A stretch of DNA of 64,000 bases from Eremophila alpestris peregrina. Taxonomy: Eukaryota; Chordata; Aves; Passeriformes; Alaudidae. Positions 48,300 to 59,700 of this stretch are shown here, piece after piece (position 1 is the stretch's first letter; each line of letters begins with the position of its first letter). The position numbers and the translations under genes are program-made. The notes under the pieces were generated by a model that saw only the letters and a program-made list of their open reading frames with translations, was not told the DNA's origin and made no database searches. The stretch lies in NCBI GenBank assembly GCA_009792885.1, contig WMCF01000023.1, forward strand, positions 7,984,861-8,048,860, in the 5' to 3' direction.

Positions 48300-51200
48300 T
48301 CACAGAACAAAAGTTAGATCAATACTTTGTCCTGCATTGACATCTACTATGTGGGTTTGTTCCACCATGTCTTCTGAGACTGCTGTGACAGAATAGGTGC
48401 CAGGAGAAACTTCAATGTAGAAGTCTTTGGAAGATCTTCTGGGCTTTAAGAAAAAAGAAAAAAAACCAAAAAAGCTATGATTTCCACACCCCCTAAAAAA
48501 TTGTGTTTGGGTAAAAAAAATCACATTTCAGCTACTATATAAACATATTAAGATTTTTCTAAATGTATAGAAGACGGTGCTAACAAAACTATAAAATGTT
48601 TCTGTCAGTCCAAAAACCAGCAAGTGCCATACTCAAAGTATTTCAGCTAATGTTTCAATTGATGGAAGTAATCACTGTGCTGTAATTTATGTCTTAAAAA
48701 CTGAAATTTCCCAACCTAGACAGTTCTGAACATGAACTTTGGAATTCCCATTCCCTATACCAAGGGTGCTCTCAGTAATTTATACTGTGGTACAGATTCA
48801 GTGTTTCTCATCTTTTATGGCTTAGAAGTTCCTGAAATTGATTTGCTGAGGTGTTAAGCTTTGAAAAATAAAAAGATTTTTCTCCTTGAGGAACAGGAGT
48901 CTTCAGAGAGCCTGTGGGATGGCCAAGTGCAAGAATGCCACAATCTGCTTTCTAACTAATTGTGCAAGTCTCTGTATGCCCATTTGACTGCCTGTACATA
49001 CATTATGACTATGAATGCACCATTGGTTAACCTTCTGTGCCATCAAGGTCTCCAGATCTGTCACAATTTTTAACCAGCCTGATTCAAAGTGATAAAAGAA
49101 AGGCTAGCAAACACCTCCACTTAAAACCAAAGTATTCTATACACTTACACTTTGCTGGGAGTTTTGAACTTTGTTGGGTTTTCTGGAACCTTCAGTCCTC
49201 TGCAAAGCAAAAGATAATTATTTTCTAATGATCCAGCACACAAGGGAAATCCAGGCCAAGGGAGGGGATGCTTTAGGTGCATGAAATTTTTCTCTCTACG
49301 AAAGGGCAGACAGGACATTGATTGGTGCCACAAGAAGTGACTCTGCCTTCCCCCAACCCAGCACAGGCTTGGATCAGTTCAGGTGTTTTTATGTCCATCA
49401 GGTCAACCTATGTGCATGAGTGTGAGGGTCACAGACATCAAGTGGATAACAAATGCCCCACAGCAAGGAAAGGAATAACCTTTCATCAAGACCAGCAGTA
49501 CCTACTTTACCTTTTCTTTTCTGGAATCCATCCTTCTTTCTACTGGCTTGCCATGGTATTTGCAGAAGTGTTGGATTTCATTCTCTTTGCACTTGGTGGT
49601 TGCCACAGTACAGTAATACTTCTGGACAGTAACAGAAACAGAAAATACCATGTGGGAGGTATCAAACCACACTTGCAGCTACTGCAGATTTACAACTGAA
49701 AGTAGAACAGATACTGATGCTGTGTACTAACTGGCTGGTTTGTTCTCTGTGAGGGTGACAACATTTCCTGTATCTCCAAAGGCCACCTGCCTTCTGGTAC
49801 AAGCCTGATTTTAGATGCCTGTTTCCTGACACAATTTGTAGAGCAGAGACTCTGACACCTCAGAACTGAATTAATGAAAATTGGAATGTTTCCATTTTTC
49901 AAGGAGTCAGAAGGAATACTCTGGAAATGTCTACCTGATCAGGCTGGTCAAGAAAAGCCCTGGTAGGGGCATAATTTATGGGTCCTTAAGAGGACATGCA
50001 AGCCAGGTGCTCTGAAACCCAGTCAGTGAAGATAGGTTCTGCAGGGCATGTGCAGCAGCAGTGCTCTAAAAGCAGAATATGTTGATACTGAAAAATGAGT
50101 CAGTAAAGAAGCTGAAGTGTCTTCAGGGTTGGTATCATTTTCACAGCAGATTTGAGAAGTGTATTTAAGCACACAGCAGCCTTCTTCTGGTTCCACTGCA
50201 GACCTACTGGCATCTTCCCCACTGCAAATGAAACTCTTGAGTACGGTTCTGCTGCCATCTGTTGTCTCCACAGAATTTCTCTCAAGGTTACCTTTTTGAT
50301 CACAGGGACCAAAAAGGTCCAAAATATCTCTTATTTCACTGATGTTTTTCTTGTCCATGACTGTCAAGACTAAATGTAACAAAAATAAGTCAAATAGCAA
50401 TTCTTATTTCCAAATCTACTGCTGTGCTTTTTTCCTTGAGCTTACGCACAAATCAACAGATCTGGTTGCTTGTATTGCAGTTTTTGTGAAGCTACAAAAT
50501 ATATCAAATGCTCTGACCTGCTGCATAATGCTTCACAGAGCATCTATTTTATATGATGGCATAGAGCAAAGAAATGAAAACCAACTTTTGGTGAGGAATG
50601 AGTAAATTTTGATTCCATAGCAACCCCAAACGTCTAAACTTAAATGACAAGTTTAATTGTTTGCATTCAAGTGTCTAAATGGTTGTGTTCAGCTGTGGAT
50701 TTTTATTTGCATTTTGTAAACTTTATCCATTAACTTATGGGTCTGACAATTCCCCCCCTTTATGACTCTTCTCTACAGACATTACTGAAGCAGTACTGTC
50801 TTGGCTGATGCATAAATGTGTAAGTCATCCACTGCTTGTTCCAACTTTAATACTCTTAACAGGGAACAAGATAGACCCAAATAATAATTTAGGTTGGAAA
50901 ACACCCTTAAGATCAGAGTCCAGCTGTAAACTTAGCACTGCCAAGTCACTGATAAGGATGAGTCTCTCTGCACTTTTTTTCATCTTGTGTAAAATTCTAT
51001 TCTACCCCAGTTGTTTTAGGATTAACTGGTTACTGTGTATGTAGTGCTTTGAAATGATAAAGGAGTTGCTTAAGAGCTGATCACTTAGTGAGCTGAAGTA
51101 CTGCTTTCTCTAATTTAATTGCAGACTTGAGCTGTGTATTAGCCCTGCAGGCAGTGAACTCCCTGCTAACAGATCCCTAAGGGCACAAGCTGCAGTGGAA

Positions 51201-53028
51201 TTCTCAGAGACCTCAAAGCAGTAGCTGGGCTGCAGGGCTTTGCTCACAAGGATGGCCTGGCAGAGGCTGGCTCCCAGGCTGCCAGCCCAGCAGAGAATGA
51301 CTCCTGCCAGCCAGAGCCAGCAGAGTGAGCTGTGCATCTGTACACCGACCCTCTCAATTTCTGCTCATCACAAACAAAGAACTGAGCCCATGCTCCTTAC
51401 CCAGTAGCAACATCCCAAATCCAGTCTGACCTGGTTTTGTCTGGGAGAGAGCAAGTTTTCCTCCCAGCAGTTGGCACAGTGCTGTGTTTTGGATTTAGTA
51501 CAAGCATAGTGTTGATAACAAATGCTGTTTTGGTTATTGTTGAGTAGTGCTCACCCCAAGTCAAGGACTTCTCTCATGCTCTGCCAGTGGGGAGGTGCAC
51601 AAAAAGCTGGAAGGGAACAGGGCTGTGACAACTGACCCAAACTAGCCAAAAGGAAATTCCATACCATAGAATGTAATGTATATAAACAGGGAGAGTTGTC
51701 TGAGGGGCTGACTGCTGTTTGGGGTCAGTGAGTGGTGAGCAACTGTATTGTGCATTACTTGTTCTTCTTGGGGTTTATTTCTCTCTCCCCTTTTCATCAC
51801 GATTATTACTGTTATTGTCATCGGTATTACCATATTTTACTTTGTTTCAATTAATAAACTTATCTTAACCTACGAGTTTTATTTTCTTCAGATGCTCCTC
51901 CCCATCCTGCCAGGGGAGGTGGGCAGGGAGGGAGTGATCTCTATGGTACTTAGTTGCTGGGAGGGTTAAATCAAAACAGCAGCACTGGAGGGGGTGGGGT
52001 TTAACTCTAAATTCAAAACAAATGCAGGACACAAAGCATCTCTTCACTCGACACTCAAAGTCTCCCTTATTTCCACTACCCAGAACAGGGTACCAGCCAG
52101 CATGAGTAGCTCAGGTTCCCTGGATGACAACAGAAAGTGACTATGTCATAAGACCATTTCCCAGCAGAGATACTTTGGAGCACTGGAAACATTCCATACC
52201 TTGTGACACAATGTATTTTGTGATGTCACCTGACATTTCTGTCTCTCTAACCGTACTGCCTTTCCACCAAGAAATGGAGAAACCTGCTAAAATCTGTACC
52301 GGGCTACTGGTACAGTCTAGAGAAAATGCGGATAGTGGTGTTTATCAGCACCGGCGGTACCAGCTCAGCCGGTCAGGAGACCACCGGTGAGATGTACCCT
52401 GCCACATGATGCTGAATGCCCCAAATTTCTTCATCTCGACTGGCACCACAGGCTCACTGGCTGGACCCTTGCCATACAACGAGCAAGCCTGAAGCCTAAT
52501 TTTTGCAGTAAAAGCAGTGAGGCCTCTGGCAGGCGCATCGTGAACATCCCCTTTGGACGGGTCCGGGGGGTGACCCCTCACCTCGCATTCCTTTGAGACT
52601 CCTTTCATCAGCTTCGCAATCGAGGCGAACGCTGCCCGGAGGCGTTCCCGGTCTTCGTCCTGCAACGAGAGACATTCCCGGTCACCCCGTGCCGCCCGTC
52701 GCTTAGAGCCAGGGGTGGCGGGGCACCGAGCCGCAGAGCCCTCGGGGCTGTTTGGGGGCACCTGGCGGGGCGGGGCGCACAGCGCGGCGGAGTGTGCGGG
52801 CGGGCCCGCTGCCCGTCGGGAGGTGTTTCTCTGTGTATCTCTATGTATCACTAGGTCTCTGGCTGCATCTGCATCTGCATCTGGATCTGTGCGTGTGTCC
52901 GCGGGTGCGCGCACGGCACTGACCGGGACCATGGCACTGCCCGGGGCCGCGCCCGCCTCGCGCCGCCGCGCCCGCTCCAGCACATCGCGCGCCAGCTCCG
53001 CCGACCTCCCCGCGCGCGCCACCTCCAT
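48300..53028 (-). CDS. AKIP1: A-kinase interacting protein 1
   Basis: Minus-strand exons, 5' to 3': 53028-52924, 52659-52582, 49621-49511, 49199-49149, 48443-48300, giving 162 residues (human 210). All joins are phase 0. Similarity to human AKIP1 appears in every block: Leu-Ala-x-x-Val-Leu-Glu-Arg-Ala in exon 1; Ala-Phe-Ala-Ser-Ile-Ala-Lys-Leu-Met to Glu-Cys-Glu in exon 2; Lys-Tyr-Tyr, then Lys-Tyr-His-Gly-Lys in exon 3; and the conserved Lys-Asp-Phe-Tyr-Ile-Glu-Val-x-Pro-Gly-Thr-Tyr-Ser-Val-Thr tail in exon 5. AKIP1 (BCA3) binds the PKA catalytic subunit and the NF-kB p65 subunit, and modulates their nuclear action. Exon 4 is only 51 bases with a perfect GTAAGT donor. The exon 1 donor (GTCAGT) is the least certain; the segment between human residues about 40 and 80 is largely missing. 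The start codon lies in a CpG island just after a CGG repeat. Confidence 0.9.
50023..50358 (-). CDS. Unrecognised 111-codon ORF in AKIP1 intron 2 (doubtful)
   Basis: An ATG-initiated minus-strand frame directly follows an acceptor-like TAGTCTTGACAG (ending at 50361). The product is hydrophilic and acidic with a Glu-Glu-Gly-Cys-Cys and several other Cys, without a signal peptide or membrane segment. If spliced from AKIP1 exon 2 in phase 0 the reading is a different frame that stops after nine codons, so it is not a coding cassette of AKIP1. It may be an alternative first exon ORF, a decayed coding segment or chance. No family recognised. Confidence 0.15.
   Translation of the reverse strand: MDKKNISEIRDILDLFGPCDQKGNLERNSVETTDGSRTVLKSFICSGEDASRSAVEPEEGCCVLKYTSQICCENDTNPEDTSASLLTHFSVSTYSAFRALLLHMPCRTYLH
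51485..51978 (+). mobile_element. Solo LTR of an endogenous retrovirus, passerine type
   Basis: About 494 bases from TGTTTTGGAT to TCAAAACA, beginning TG and ending CA. Internal landmarks match an LTR layout: a TATA-like TATATAAAC at about 51678-51686, 'gagcaactgtattgtgcatt' in the R region, a T-rich U5 start with the polyadenylation signal AATAAA at 51853-51858, and 'acgagttttattttc' afterwards. I recognise the sequence type from passerine genomes (zebra finch LTR families), but cannot assign the subfamily. No gag, pol or env reading frames flank it and no second LTR is present, so it is a solo LTR. Clear target duplications were not found at the chosen ends, so borders are approximate. It is antisense to AKIP1. 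Confidence 0.85.
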
Positions 53029-53560
53029 CCCGCCGCCGCCGCCGCCGCCGCACTGCGCACGCGCCGCCGCCCCGCCCGCTGCCCGCCCCGCCCCGCCCCC
53101 AGCCCGCCCGCCCCGCCGGGGGGCGCCCCCGCCCCGCCCTCAGGCCGCCCCGCCGGGGGCACCGGGGCAGCTCCCGCCGGAACGCGGCCCCGCGGACGGC
53201 TCGGGGGGCTTTGTTTGCCCCTTATGCCCTGCCCTGCGATAACGCAGAAGAGGCGCGTCCGGACAGGCTTTCCTTGAAAGATGCCCCCGGATGCTGCTCC
53301 CCGCATGTCGCCGCGGTGCAACAAGGGGGAAGAGCCCATAGAAGCCGAAGGTGCCGAGCCGCACTGCCGCCGTGCCCCGTGGTCTCGAAGGGGAAGGGGT
53401 GGTGCCCGCTGCTTTTTTGTTAAAGTTTTGCGGTACGAGCTAACGGTGACAGTAGGTGGCGATGGCAGGCCGAGGGACGAGGTTGTGGGTCACAATGCAG
53501 GGCTGCACACTCGCGGCATCCGCTCCCCGAAGGAAAGCAAGCCCTATCGCCTGGGGCGGT
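52600..53560 (-). promoter_or_regulatory. AKIP1: AKIP1 CpG-island promoter
   Basis: A CpG-dense block covers AKIP1 exons 1 and 2 and extends about 500 bases upstream of the start codon. It contains many Sp1-type CCGCCC/CCCGCC boxes at 53070-53155 and has no TATA box. The minus-strand start site is probably between 53040 and 53100. An upstream block on the same minus strand (53420-54034) is open for 204 codons. Confidence 0.75.
53029..53051. repeat. (CGG)n repeat in the AKIP1 5' UTR
   Basis: About seven perfect CCG units on the plus strand, CGG when read in the AKIP1 direction, immediately before the AKIP1 ATG (53028-53026). A few GCG/CGC dinucleotide runs flank it. Confidence 0.9.
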
Positions 53561-53564
53561 GAGA

Positions 53565-55140
53565 GAACCGCCCAGAGCTTGGGCCCCTGCCATCAGGATT
53601 TGCCGAACCAGCCGGTTCTCTCCGTGGAAGCTGGGTCTGTCCCCAGAGGACAGTGCCAGGCTGCGGGCACCGCTCGGAGTTACCGGAGCGCCTTGGGAAG
53701 TGCCTATGGCTACGTGGGAGTAGAGTTGCTTTGAGCCTTCGCTAACCTCGTATGCACCGAGGTGACAGCAGGAAGGGAAAATTAGCACAAAAACTTTAAG
53801 TGCCATGTGGCCAAGGTTAACATGGAGGCCCCGATCCTTCAAGTCCTTCATTCTCGTTGAGAGCTTTGCTAGCTGTAATCTCTTTGACAAGTAAGAAAAA
53901 TAATCCTCTCCTAGTTTACATTTTATTGTCATCTCCCGGTTGCTTAAGCAGAGCAGCAGCCAGCCCCCGCAACAAACAAGCCCTTCACTGGCTGCTTGTT
54001 CATTAAGACATTGAAAGCCCCATTCAGTGTTCAAATCCAGCTTAACTTTAAGTTTGGTCTCCTGTACTCAAAAGAAAATTTAGGCAGGTTGCTGGAGTGC
54101 TTGAGGTGTAGGGAACCGAATGCAACATGAAGGGAGGGAGAAAAATAATATTTGATAAAAGCAATGTTAGTGTGTTTGATGTGGTGGAGAGGCAGCCAGA
54201 ACAGACTGTTTCCTGCTTAACTGGAAGTTGAACATCTTTGTTTGCATCATGCAGTGGTCTCCTAGAGAGGTGAGTGGGATTGCTATGTTGCTGCTCTTGT
54301 GAAATAAACTTGGAAAGACCCTCCTGTGTCGTTTTCATAACACGGAGAGAAAACTGTGTTCATTTTTTATTCCTGCTAGGTACTTGTAGCAGTAGCGTGT
54401 TGTTCAGGAGATAAATTATTCCTGGTGTGTTGAAATTTAAACTCCCACCATTTTTTGATGTTTGGTGACACAGTACTCCTTTTGCAGCTGAGTAAATACA
54501 TCTGTCCTAAGAAGGTTGACAGCTGAAATAGCTTTTGCTTTGAAACACACATTCACATCAGAATCCAGATGAGAGTTACCCTTATTTCCTGTACATTCAT
54601 TCTTTTGAAATATCATGGAGGTTTGTGAAATGCTGGGCATTTCCACCAGATTCCTCGTTGTGTGGGATGATGGATCAGAATATCTGAAGACAATGTATTT
54701 CATTTTGCTGGTGAGTGGCAAAAGCCAGGAATAGTTTATCCTGAGCACTTGTTTTTGCACACAGGGAAGTATCCTTGGGTAGAAAAGCTTGTAAGCATTT
54801 GCCTGATGCTCAACACTATTTTGCTTCCATTTCACTCAAAGAAAAGAAAGTCAGCAAGTGCTTGAAAGTTACAGAAACGTGCTGGAATTTATATTTCACG
54901 TTGCAGAATACACATTGCTCTTTTTTTTCTTCACTCGAGATTATTTTTCTTCTGTATCTAATATAATTTGGTTAATCTATTGTGAAGTGACTTGTTTTAT
55001 CAATGCCTACACAATACTTCAAGATCTAGGAGCAGTCTCTGTATTTTGCAATACTCATGGTCCTGCTAAGAGCTAAGCATCCTGCCCATTCTGTATTATT
55101 TTATATCAAACGTTTTGGATGGGTCTCTCATCTGCCAAAC
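53565..55140. other. AKIP1-DENND2B intergenic interval
   Basis: AT-richer sequence between two CpG islands. Apart from the 204-codon minus ORF overlapping its left end I see no exon-like structure. It would contain the divergent promoters' shared upstream DNA. Confidence 0.55.
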
Positions 55141-56720
55141 CATCAGAAGCCGCGGACACGTGTGCCAGGGTGGTGGCCCGCACAATGCCTTTGGTGGCCT
55201 GCCTAGACAATGTGCCATGCAGGGACTTTATTCACCCCTGGTACGCCCGGGGCGCCCTGGCTGGGCCGTGCCAGCAAGCGGGACACCTCGGGCTGCGCTG
55301 CCCAGGGACCAGGGCATTCCACATCTCTGCCAGGAGCTGCTCCCGGGAGGCTGGATGGGAACCAAGGCACCCGGCATGAAGTTCCGAGGCACGCCGCTGC
55401 CTCCCGCGTCCTCCGCAGGTGCTGTTAGTGCGAGCTGCCCCGCGGAGCTCGGGAAGGCCCGGCAGCTCCCTGGCTCGCAGCTCCCTGATGGGAGCCATCT
55501 GCCCCGCGCCTGGCGCAGGAAGCGCGCCTCCCGCACTCCTCCTTCCTTCCGCTCTGCCCCGCAAGCGGCTGCTCGCCGAGAGGAGCCCCCGCTCGTAGTG
55601 TTTTAAATAAAAACCAAGCGGTATCGCCTCTCCGGAGGAGAGAGAGGAAGAAGGCTGTCAGTCGGGGGGCTCGGTCCTCCCCTCCTCCTCCTGTGTCCAT
55701 CGCATCTCCCCGCGGACCAGCCGGCCCTGCCCGGCTGCTCCCCTCCCTCCCGCCTGTCCGGGACCCGGGTTTGGGGCTGGGGGCGGCGGCACCCACCCCT
55801 GCCGGAGGGCCGGGGCCGGGCGCTGCCGGCGGGAGCGGTGGCTCGGCAGCCCGGGACTGCAGCCCGGGCCGGGCTGCGCTGCGGGAGCAGGTTTCTTTGT
55901 TGGCTGCCGAGTGACTGGTTCCCATTAATCTCCCGCACTGGTCGTGGCCGTCTCCACTTCCTGCCTTTGCATACTTCTCTCTCCCTCGATCTGAGTCCCT
56001 TCCCACCCCCTTCCCTCCTCCCTTTCTTTCCCTCTTCCCAGCTTCTCCAAAAAGGCTACAATCGCCCGGGCTGCGGGACGGGGGCTGCAGGCTGCAGGCG
56101 GCCGGCGGAGGGAGCGCATCCCAGGGCGCCTCGGTAAGGGCCGGGGAGCCGCGCTGCCGGCCGGTGGTCGCCTCTGAGGACCGGGGCAGGGGAGTGGGAC
56201 TGGGGGGAGAAGCGATCGCTCGTGCTCCGGGTGGCCGTCCCTGCCCGCCGAGAGCCTCCAGCGGGCGGGCGGGTCGGGGATGCGCGGCGGCGGCGGGCTG
56301 CGGGGGCTCGCCGGGCGCTGCGGATCCCCGGACCGCGGAGCCGCCGGAGGCCGTGCCGGTGCGGACCGGACCCGCGATCCTTGCGGGACCCTGCCCTGCC
56401 CCGGGGGAGCGCAGATGGGCGGGGGGTCCTTGCGCACGGGCGGAGCGGGGACTCGGAGCTCCCGCACTGGTGCCGCCGCCGTGCCTCGCTGAACGCCGCT
56501 TCTTGCGTGGGGGGGCGAGGGCAGAGGCACCGCGGAGGGACAGAGATCGCGGGACCACTTTGGCCGGACCGCGTTAACTCAAAGCCGGCTGGGGAGCCTG
56601 CGCGCAGAGCGTGGGGCTCTGAGCCGGGGGAGACGGGGAGCTGCTGCGCTTCCCTTCCAATGCCCACTCGCATCGTTGGTCCAGCCGGCTGCGGAGTTTG
56701 CATGCGTGATGAAAAGTTGT
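55140..56720 (+). promoter_or_regulatory. DENND2B: CpG island, presumed DENND2B (ST5) promoter
   Basis: A 1.6-kb CpG-dense block with GC boxes and a TATA-like TTTTAAATAAAA at about 55602-55613. Gene order next to AKIP1 in other vertebrates places DENND2B/ST5 here in the plus orientation. No DENND2B coding exon is visible, as expected if the first exon is noncoding. Long ORFs on both strands (up to 377 codons on minus) reflect low stop density in GC-rich sequence. Confidence 0.6.
55640..56133 (+). other. DENND2B: Presumed noncoding first exon of DENND2B
   Basis: A strong donor (CTCG then GTAAGG, GT at 56134-56135) within the CpG island could end a 5' noncoding exon that starts downstream of the TATA-like sequence near 55605. 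The 5' limit is a guess. DENND2B encodes a DENN-domain guanine nucleotide exchange factor for Rab13; none of its coding sequence is within the window. The assignment rests on synteny. Confidence 0.35.
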
Positions 56721-59700
56721 AGAGGAGCCACCTGGACTCCGGCGGAAGACTTTAGGATCCCAGGACAGATTTGGCTGAAGAGCTAAGGGACTTCTGCAGC
56801 AGTTCACTTGGTGGGAAAATCAGATGTCCTGCTCTTGGCTTGGTACCAAATGTTTGCGTTACTAAGGTCACGGCGATCAGAGAGTAGTGGCTACATATGA
56901 GAGAGCCTTCTTGTGTTTACTTCAGTTTTATCACTCAAATGTACTTTGAATTTAGTAGTCAAGCTGAATGAAGCTGGGTGCATAGTATTAATGCATGGAG
57001 TATGTCAGTAGTATTGTTTTCTACACCCTGAGCTGACTTGGGCAATAGGTTTTCTCTCATTTTTATGCTGGCTAGTCTGACTTAACTTCAGGCAAACATT
57101 AAATAATCCAATAAAAATGGAGTGATCAAAACCTGTGGAAGATGGAGGATGAAACTGTTAGTTGTGGTCTGGTACTTGATGGTAGGATGAAGTGAGGTTG
57201 ATTTGCCTTTAAGACTTGAGAATGTTTTGTTTATACATGATTAATTTATAGTTGGTGGATGAAAATTTCCACATAGTGAAAGGGTAAGTTAACAGGGTGA
57301 AGGTATCACGCATCTCAGGTGAGGTTTGAGAAAATAATTTATGTTTTAGGAGAACCAAAATTTAACTTTCATTGTGGTGATCAAATTACACAGGTGACAT
57401 AGTGGAAATTTATTACCAAGTTGACATGTAAGAGTAAGATTTATGGGTTTGACCATTCATTTCCCTCATTCTTTAAGATTAGTTATTTAAAATAAAATTG
57501 CAACACACTTACGACAATGGTGATGACTTTATCAAGTTACCCAGGAGTATTGTCAAGCACCTTTTAAAATTAGCTACAGTCCACTGTTAAGAGTGACTAG
57601 ACTGACATGGAACTGATATCTTGCTGCTGGGCTGGAACACTGTTTCCTCAAGAATACGGAGTGAGGAAAGGGGCTTTTGGGAAGGATTGACAGGGATGGT
57701 GGTGCTGGGCCTCACTGGGCTCCTGCTCCTAAAAGGATGTAGCATGTGTTCTCTTGTGTGCAGAAATAAGAGAGCCCTGCCTGGCCTGGCTTTCTGCTGC
57801 TCCCTCCAGGGTGCTAAACTCCCCCAGCCAGCTTGTGCAGCGCAGTCACTGCCCTTCCTGGCTCAGGGCAGGGGCAGAGGTGCCTTCTGTCCTCTCCCAC
57901 CCCTGCAGCGTGTTTGTGCTGTGACTGCCAGGATGTGCTCTGAGAAGCTCAGGATCCAGCATTGCTCTTTCCCTTCAAGCAAGTGCCTTAATGTACACTG
58001 GAGCTCTTAAAGGAGTGTTTGACCCCCTATTATTGGTACCCTGTAAACCATTGTGTAATCTGTTGACTGTAACATACCATGCCAATTTATTCTTGGTTGG
58101 GAAGTCTTGCCAAGGACTTGATGGAATAGCATGATTTTATCCACTTTATTGTTTTCATTGTGTTTCATAAACATCTAAGACCCTCTGGGAAGAATCACTG
58201 GGGCGGCTGGGCCTCCTTTTTTTTTTTTTTTAATTGCTGGTTAAATAAATGTTGCCAATTAAAAAAAATTAAAGTGGTATGCAGGATCTCAGAATGCCTG
58301 GAACTGCTAAACACTCATGTTTAGGAAGCAGGACTATTTTTAGTGTAGGGGCATTTAAAGAAATTATACAAGCCCCTTGTGAAGAGGTCACAGTGAAGTA
58401 CAGTGAAGAGCCTGCTTTTAACTGGAAAGTAAACCCAAGTTTCCCACAGCTGAGTAAAGCAAAAGAACCAGATTTGTGCTTTCCCTGCTTAACTGAAGAG
58501 GGAAAGGATGGATTTTGTTGTTAGTTTACTGTAGTGGGAATAAGGATGCCCAAATTCTTATCATACAGCAATAAGAACAAAAAAAATGCTGGTCTTAATA
58601 CACCCTCACCTCTCTGATTTCCTCCAGTGAGTATCTGCAATGGAGATGTAGGACTGAAAGACATTTAGCACTTTTGGAGAGGGGCTGGGAACTGGCAGCT
58701 GAGAATATGGTGTATCCCTTGGGATCTGTGTTTATGGGAGGTCAACAGTCCCTTGAATGAATCTGTGGTTGCCATTCTTATCTTTGCCTAAAAGAACAGG
58801 GGTAAAACCAGAGAAGATTGTGTGTGTTAAGAACTCCAGGAGATCTGGGCTCCAAAATCACTTTTGAATAAGGGACTGAGTTTGCCAAATAAATTACTGT
58901 GATTCCAGAGAAGTCTTTCCTCAGTTCAACTGCCTGAAAAATGGAAGTCCTTGCTTTGGATGGCTTAAGAGAATGTGATTTAAGTCAAAGCTACCACAGT
59001 GTGGTACAAACATCATGTTGTCTACGAGGTCTTGAGTAATCAACTATGTTTAATGTAACCCAGGCTCCGGCAGGGCAGAGGACCAACATCTGGACAGATC
59101 AGACTTTCAAAATATATGAAATGATAGCAGATTTGATTTTTGGTCCAAACTTCCTTGATGTGCTGTTTAGAATAAGTTTAGTTTAGATTACGAATTTGGG
59201 GTTTTTCCTTTTTATTTTCTTTCTTTCCCATTGCTGAGTGCCATGTGTGTTAGTTTTGTCTGTGTGCTGTAAAGTGTGTGCAACTGTTGCTTTTCAGATT
59301 TTTTGGTCTGCAGTTGGGATTAGTTGGCAGTGCGGATAGAGACAAGTTTGGGGAACTGAATCCAAATATTTACATTCTCAATTTGGCCTAGTTTTTGTGC
59401 TTGTAAACATTCTTAGTCAAATTGAACTTTGGTGAGGCTATAAGTGGCTTTGCCAAACCTTGCAGAGTCACACCCTACAAGACCTGAAATTCCCCCTTTT
59501 GGGAAGAGTTTTGGATATTTTTTTTGGTGTACATACATCATCTGAGAGATACTACTCATCATTTTTACCCCTTATTTGACTGCAAATTCTTTTCCTGTTT
59601 GTTGCTTTTTTTTCATGTAGAAATGTCTCATGCTGTGTCAAGTTAAAGGTCATAGAGGAGAAGTCCTGCCCATTTATGAGGTCCAGTGCAGATTCCATAA

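Larger units (their letters stand above)
49622..52581 (-). other. AKIP1 intron 2
   Basis: A 3-kb intron between the exon ending at 52582 and that beginning at 49621. It contains a solo LTR in antisense (51485-51978) and a 111-codon ORF (50023-50358, minus strand) that is not in phase with the AKIP1 splice. Confidence 0.8.

Noticed and set aside
51485..51978. LTR considered as part of a full endogenous retrovirus
   Set aside because: No second LTR, primer-binding site followed by gag, or pol/env reading frames nearby; the flanks are AKIP1 intron sequence.
55425..56558. 377-codon ORF on the minus strand, the longest in the window
   Set aside because: It lies entirely in the CpG island and has a Pro/Arg/Ala/Gly-rich, low-complexity composition. 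Several other frames on both strands are also open there. No domain, and the region is expected to be the DENND2B promoter.
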